From DASUPK01 sp035456265 (GTDB taxonomy: Bacteria; Actinomycetota; Thermoleophilia; Solirubrobacterales; 70-9): 7,624 nt of DNA. The position numbers and the translations under genes are program-made. The notes under the pieces were generated by a model. The model had not been told where the DNA came from. It made no database searches and was given only the letters and a program-made list of their open reading frames with translations. The DNA lies in the NCBI GenBank assembly GCA_035456265.1, contig DATIDP010000178.1:1-7624 (forward strand), written 5' to 3'. Of this stretch, positions 5,787-7,624 are shown one piece after another; position 1 is the stretch's first letter, and each line of letters starts with the position of its first letter.

Positions 5787-5989
5787 AGCAGTGCCTCCTG
5801 TTCCGGGCTGACTCCAGCCAGCAGGACGGTCGGGTCGCTGTCGACCCGGGTCGCCGCGCCGTTCAGCTGGACGGTTCCCGATCCCTCTTCGCCCTCGATC
5901 GCATGGGTCACGAGGCGAGCGCCGTTGTCGACGTCACAGTCCGTGATCGTCGCGCGATGGATCTTCGACTTGAGCATCTGACGCTGCAT
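5783..5989 (-). CDS. panD: PanD-like protein lacking its self-cleavage site (internally deleted aspartate 1-decarboxylase)
   Basis: 68 residues. Residues 1-19, MQRQMLKSKIHRATITDCD, match the PanD N-terminus, including Lys9. The next residues, VDNGARL (20-26), match what normally lies at about 49-55. From memory of the E. coli and M. tuberculosis proteins, about 29 residues (87 bases, frame kept) are absent at the junction near 5930-5935. They include Tyr22, Gly24 and Ser25; PanD cleaves itself at Gly24-Ser25 to form its pyruvoyl cofactor. GSGTVQLNGAATRV (36-49) fits the LNGAA region, and Arg25 corresponds to Arg54. His29 stands where Tyr58 is expected. After about residue 60 the usual tail (P-R-x-V-x-V-D and onward) is missing; the frame ends inside the panB start. 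A normal PanD has about 115-140 residues. The gene keeps a GGAGG site and tight overlaps with panC (TGATG) and panB (GTGA). It may be a recent pseudogene, an assembly error or a repurposed fragment. Aspartate decarboxylation is not expected. Confidence 0.85.
   Translation of the reverse strand: MQRQMLKSKIHRATITDCDVDNGARLVTHAIEGEEGSGTVQLNGAATRVDSDPTVLLAGVSPEQEALL
5794..5799 (-). promoter_or_regulatory. Ribosome-binding site of panB
   Basis: AGGAGG on the minus strand lies 7 bases before the GTG start of panB and inside the last codons of the panD-like frame. It settles panB's GTG start and explains part of the selective pressure on the 3' end of the panD-like frame. Confidence 0.7.
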
Positions 5990-6867
5990 CAGGCCTCCGT
6001 GTTCTGGGTCGGGGCAGCGATCACGACGTTGTCGATCAGGCGGGCCCTGCCGACCCGCGCGGCGACCGCGACCAGCACGGGACGCCCGTTGAGCTCCGCG
6101 ATCGGGGAGAGGTCCTCCGCGGAGCGCGCCTCCACGTACTCCGGCTCGATGCCGGCGGTGCGAAGCTCGTTCCTGGCGACCTCGACCAGGGCGCTGGTCG
6201 TCGTCTCGCCCTCGCGGGCGGCGCGCTCGGCCGCCCGCAGCCCGCGGGAGATTGCGGTAGCGCGCTCGCGCTCGTCGGCGTCGAGATAGGCGTTGCGAGA
6301 GCTCAGGGCTAGGCCGTCGTCCTCGCGGACCGTCGGGAGCACCTCGATCCGGACCGGGAAGTCCAGGTCGCGCACCATGCGCTTGATCACCACCGCCTGC
6401 TGGGCGTCCTTGCGGCCGAAGTAGGCGACGTCCGGATGGACCGAGTTGAAGAGCTTGGCGACGACCGTCGTCACGCCGCGGAAGTGGGAGGGGCCGCGCT
6501 GCTCCGGATCACCCTCGAGCACCTCGGTGAGTTCGCCGGAGACCTCGACGGCGGTCGCGAAGCCCTCGGGATACATCTGCTCGACGTCGGGGATCCAGAG
6601 CAGGTCGACGCCCTCTCGGGCTGCGAGCTTCGTGTCGCGTCCCTCGTCGCGCGGATACGAGCCGAGGTCCTCGCCCTCGCCGAACTGCCTGGGGTTGACG
6701 AAGAGGCTGACGACCACGATCTCGCAGTCCTCGCGGGCTCGCCGCATCAGGGAGAGATGGCCCTCGTGGAAGTAGCCCATGGTCGGGACCAGGCCGATCC
6801 GCCGCCCGCGCCGGCGCGGAGCGTCGAGCGCCTCCCGCAGCTCAGCCTTCGTGCGGACGATCCTCAT
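5989..6867 (-). CDS. panC: Pantothenate synthetase
   Basis: 292 residues, full length. It joins pantoate and beta-alanine with ATP through a pantoyl-adenylate in the cytoplasm, the last step of pantothenate synthesis. The Rossmann-type nucleotidyltransferase motifs are complete: VPTMGYFHEGHLSLM (27-41) with the HxGH signature, VVSLFVNPRQFG (52-63), YPRD (71-74), GPSHFRGVTTVVAKLFNSV (125-143), DVAYFGRKDAQQ (146-157), and LALSSRN (186-192), the KMSKS-like site. The C-terminal dimer/lid domain (195-285) ends with the usual ARLIDN motif (275-280). The ATG at 6865-6867 overlaps the DUF2520 stop as ATGA, and the TGA shares one base with the panD-like ATG. Nothing looks damaged, so the enzyme would still need beta-alanine from somewhere. 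Confidence 0.96.
   Translation of the reverse strand: MRIVRTKAELREALDAPRRRGRRIGLVPTMGYFHEGHLSLMRRAREDCEIVVVSLFVNPRQFGEGEDLGSYPRDEGRDTKLAAREGVDLLWIPDVEQMYPEGFATAVEVSGELTEVLEGDPEQRGPSHFRGVTTVVAKLFNSVHPDVAYFGRKDAQQAVVIKRMVRDLDFPVRIEVLPTVREDDGLALSSRNAYLDADERERATAISRGLRAAERAAREGETTTSALVEVARNELRTAGIEPEYVEARSAEDLSPIAELNGRPVLVAVAARVGRARLIDNVVIAAPTQNTEA
5994..5998 (-). promoter_or_regulatory. Ribosome-binding site of the panD-like gene
   Basis: GGAGG on the minus strand lies 4 bases before the ATG at 5987-5989, within the end of panC. The damaged panD frame therefore still has an intact translation start. Confidence 0.6.
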
Positions 6868-7622
6868 GAGGGCACCCCGTGTACCGACTTCCAGGCGAGT
6901 GCCTCCGCGCGCATCACCAGGACGTCGTAGAGGCGGACGAGCTCCGGTGCGGTCTCTGCCAGGGCGACGCGATGACTCTGGACGGTCGCGCGGTCCCCGC
7001 GGGCGATCGGCCCGGTGAGGGCGGCTGGGCCGCGCTCCACCCAGTTCGCCGCCGTCCGCAGGACAAGCGGGGCGAGCAGTTCCCTCGCGTCCTCCATCCC
7101 GATCCTGGTGAGGACCTCGGCCGCGGACTCCTCGAGGGCGACCAGCAGGTTGGATGCCATCGCCGCGGCGGCGTGGTAGGCCGCCCGCTTCTCCTCGGGC
7201 ACCTCGAAGGGGCGCATGCCGAGAGCCTCCGCGAGTGCGCGGGCGAATGACAGGGCCTCGTCGGTGGAGCCGGCGACCGCGGCCGGCGTTCCGTCGACCG
7301 GGGCTTCGCCGTCGGCGAACGTCTGGAGCGGATGGAGGGAGAAGCGCCCCGCGCCGCGCGCGCCGGCGGGAGCGAGGGCATCGAGAGTGGTCGCGCCGCT
7401 GACGTGGCCGATCAGTGACGGATCCGCCGCGGCGAACCGCTCCGCCGTTTCGGCGATCGCGTCGTCGGGGACGCAGAGCAGCACTCCGGCACCCTCGGGG
7501 ACCGAGCCGACGTCCTCGTGGGAGACGAGCGTGACCTCGATCTCGGCGCGGTCGGCGCCCGCGGCCAGGGAGCGGCCCAGACGTCCGCGACCGACGACGA
7601 TCAGCGGCGTCGCGCTCAGAGG
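6864..7622 (-). CDS. Rossmann-like / DUF2520 oxidoreductase, nearly complete
   Basis: 252 residues are visible; the start lies just beyond the right edge. The sequence opens PLIVVGRGRLGRSLAAG, with the dinucleotide-binding GRGRLG at visible residues 11-16, so only a few residues should be missing. The Rossmann part continues through LLCVPDDAIAETAERF, HVSGATTLDAL and GRFSLHPLQTFAD (about 93-105). The helical DUF2520 domain carries EEKRAAYHAAAAMASNLLVA (143-162), with the conserved Lys, Tyr-His and Ser-Asn. The fold resembles ketopantoate and 6-phosphogluconate reductases. Members sit directly upstream of panC in mycobacteria (Rv3603c before panC and panD), and here the stop overlaps the panC start (ATGA). 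With no panE in view, an NAD(P)H-dependent ketopantoate reductase role is an attractive inference but is not shown by sequence. A GTG at 7484 is internal, not the start. Confidence 0.85.
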   Translation of the reverse strand, partial: PLSATPLIVVGRGRLGRSLAAGADRAEIEVTLVSHEDVGSVPEGAGVLLCVPDDAIAETAERFAAADPSLIGHVSGATTLDALAPAGARGAGRFSLHPLQTFADGEAPVDGTPAAVAGSTDEALSFARALAEALGMRPFEVPEEKRAAYHAAAAMASNLLVALEESAAEVLTRIGMEDARELLAPLVLRTAANWVERGPAALTGPIARGDRATVQSHRVALAETAPELVRLYDVLVMRAEALAWKSVHGVPS

Positions 7623-7624
7623 GG

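Noticed and set aside
4956..5981. A 341-residue plus-strand frame opposite panB and panD
   Set aside because: It is antisense to the complete PanB motifs; its Arg/Asp/Leu/His-rich translation shows no family features.
5863..5989. The possibility that the lost PanD segment is encoded nearby in another frame (split or frameshifted gene)
   Set aside because: I found no HYxGS-like segment in the other frames around the junction. The two sides join in frame with no extra bases, so a deletion fits better than a frameshift.
1..7624. tRNA or rRNA genes, CRISPR arrays, insertion sequences or phage genes
   Set aside because: I saw no repeat-spacer pattern, transposase or integrase motifs, terminal repeats or structured RNA genes. 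The window is almost fully occupied by chromosomal-type protein genes.

Overview
The window is GC-rich bacterial DNA, densely coded, with short or overlapping gene junctions. Gene content points to an actinobacterium, probably a deep lineage such as Thermoleophilia/Solirubrobacterales. The pointers are a DUF6325 protein next to a SHOCT-domain protein, an SfLAP/GAP-type membrane protein, an amphi-Trp protein, and pantothenate genes behind a Rossmann/DUF2520 gene as in mycobacteria. The lineage is inferred from gene families and from composition judged by eye. No gene-free stretch exceeds 100 bases.

Left part (1-848, + strand): the 3' end of a DUF6325 gene, a small SHOCT protein and a 58-residue two-helix membrane peptide. 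The last two have nearly identical ribosome-binding leaders. A long hairpin at 859-887 separates them from a convergent gene for a GAP/sulfolipid-addressing-like membrane protein (884-1579, - strand).

Middle (1673-4861, + strand): a tight run of four genes, divergent from the GAP gene across about 93 bases that hold a perfect 7-bp inverted repeat. The genes are a DUF7144-type four-helix membrane protein, an unrecognised six-helix membrane protein with a large extracytoplasmic helical domain, a diacylglycerol/lipid kinase with an N-terminal membrane domain, and an amphi-Trp protein. Two junctions are TGATG overlaps. Four of these five proteins are membrane proteins and two belong to lipid-related families, so envelope-lipid handling is a reasonable hypothesis but is not proven.

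Right part (7624 down to 4863, - strand): a translationally coupled pantothenate operon, DUF2520 Rossmann protein > panC > panD-like > panB, with overlaps ATGA, TGATG and GTGA. It meets the kinase operon tail to tail with one base between the stop codons. PanB and PanC look intact. The panD frame is open and has a good ribosome-binding site, but by comparison with known PanD proteins it lacks about 29 internal residues, including the Tyr-x-Gly-Ser self-cleavage site that yields the catalytic pyruvoyl group. It also lacks the usual C-terminal tail. As written it should not be able to make beta-alanine. This is the most striking feature of the window.
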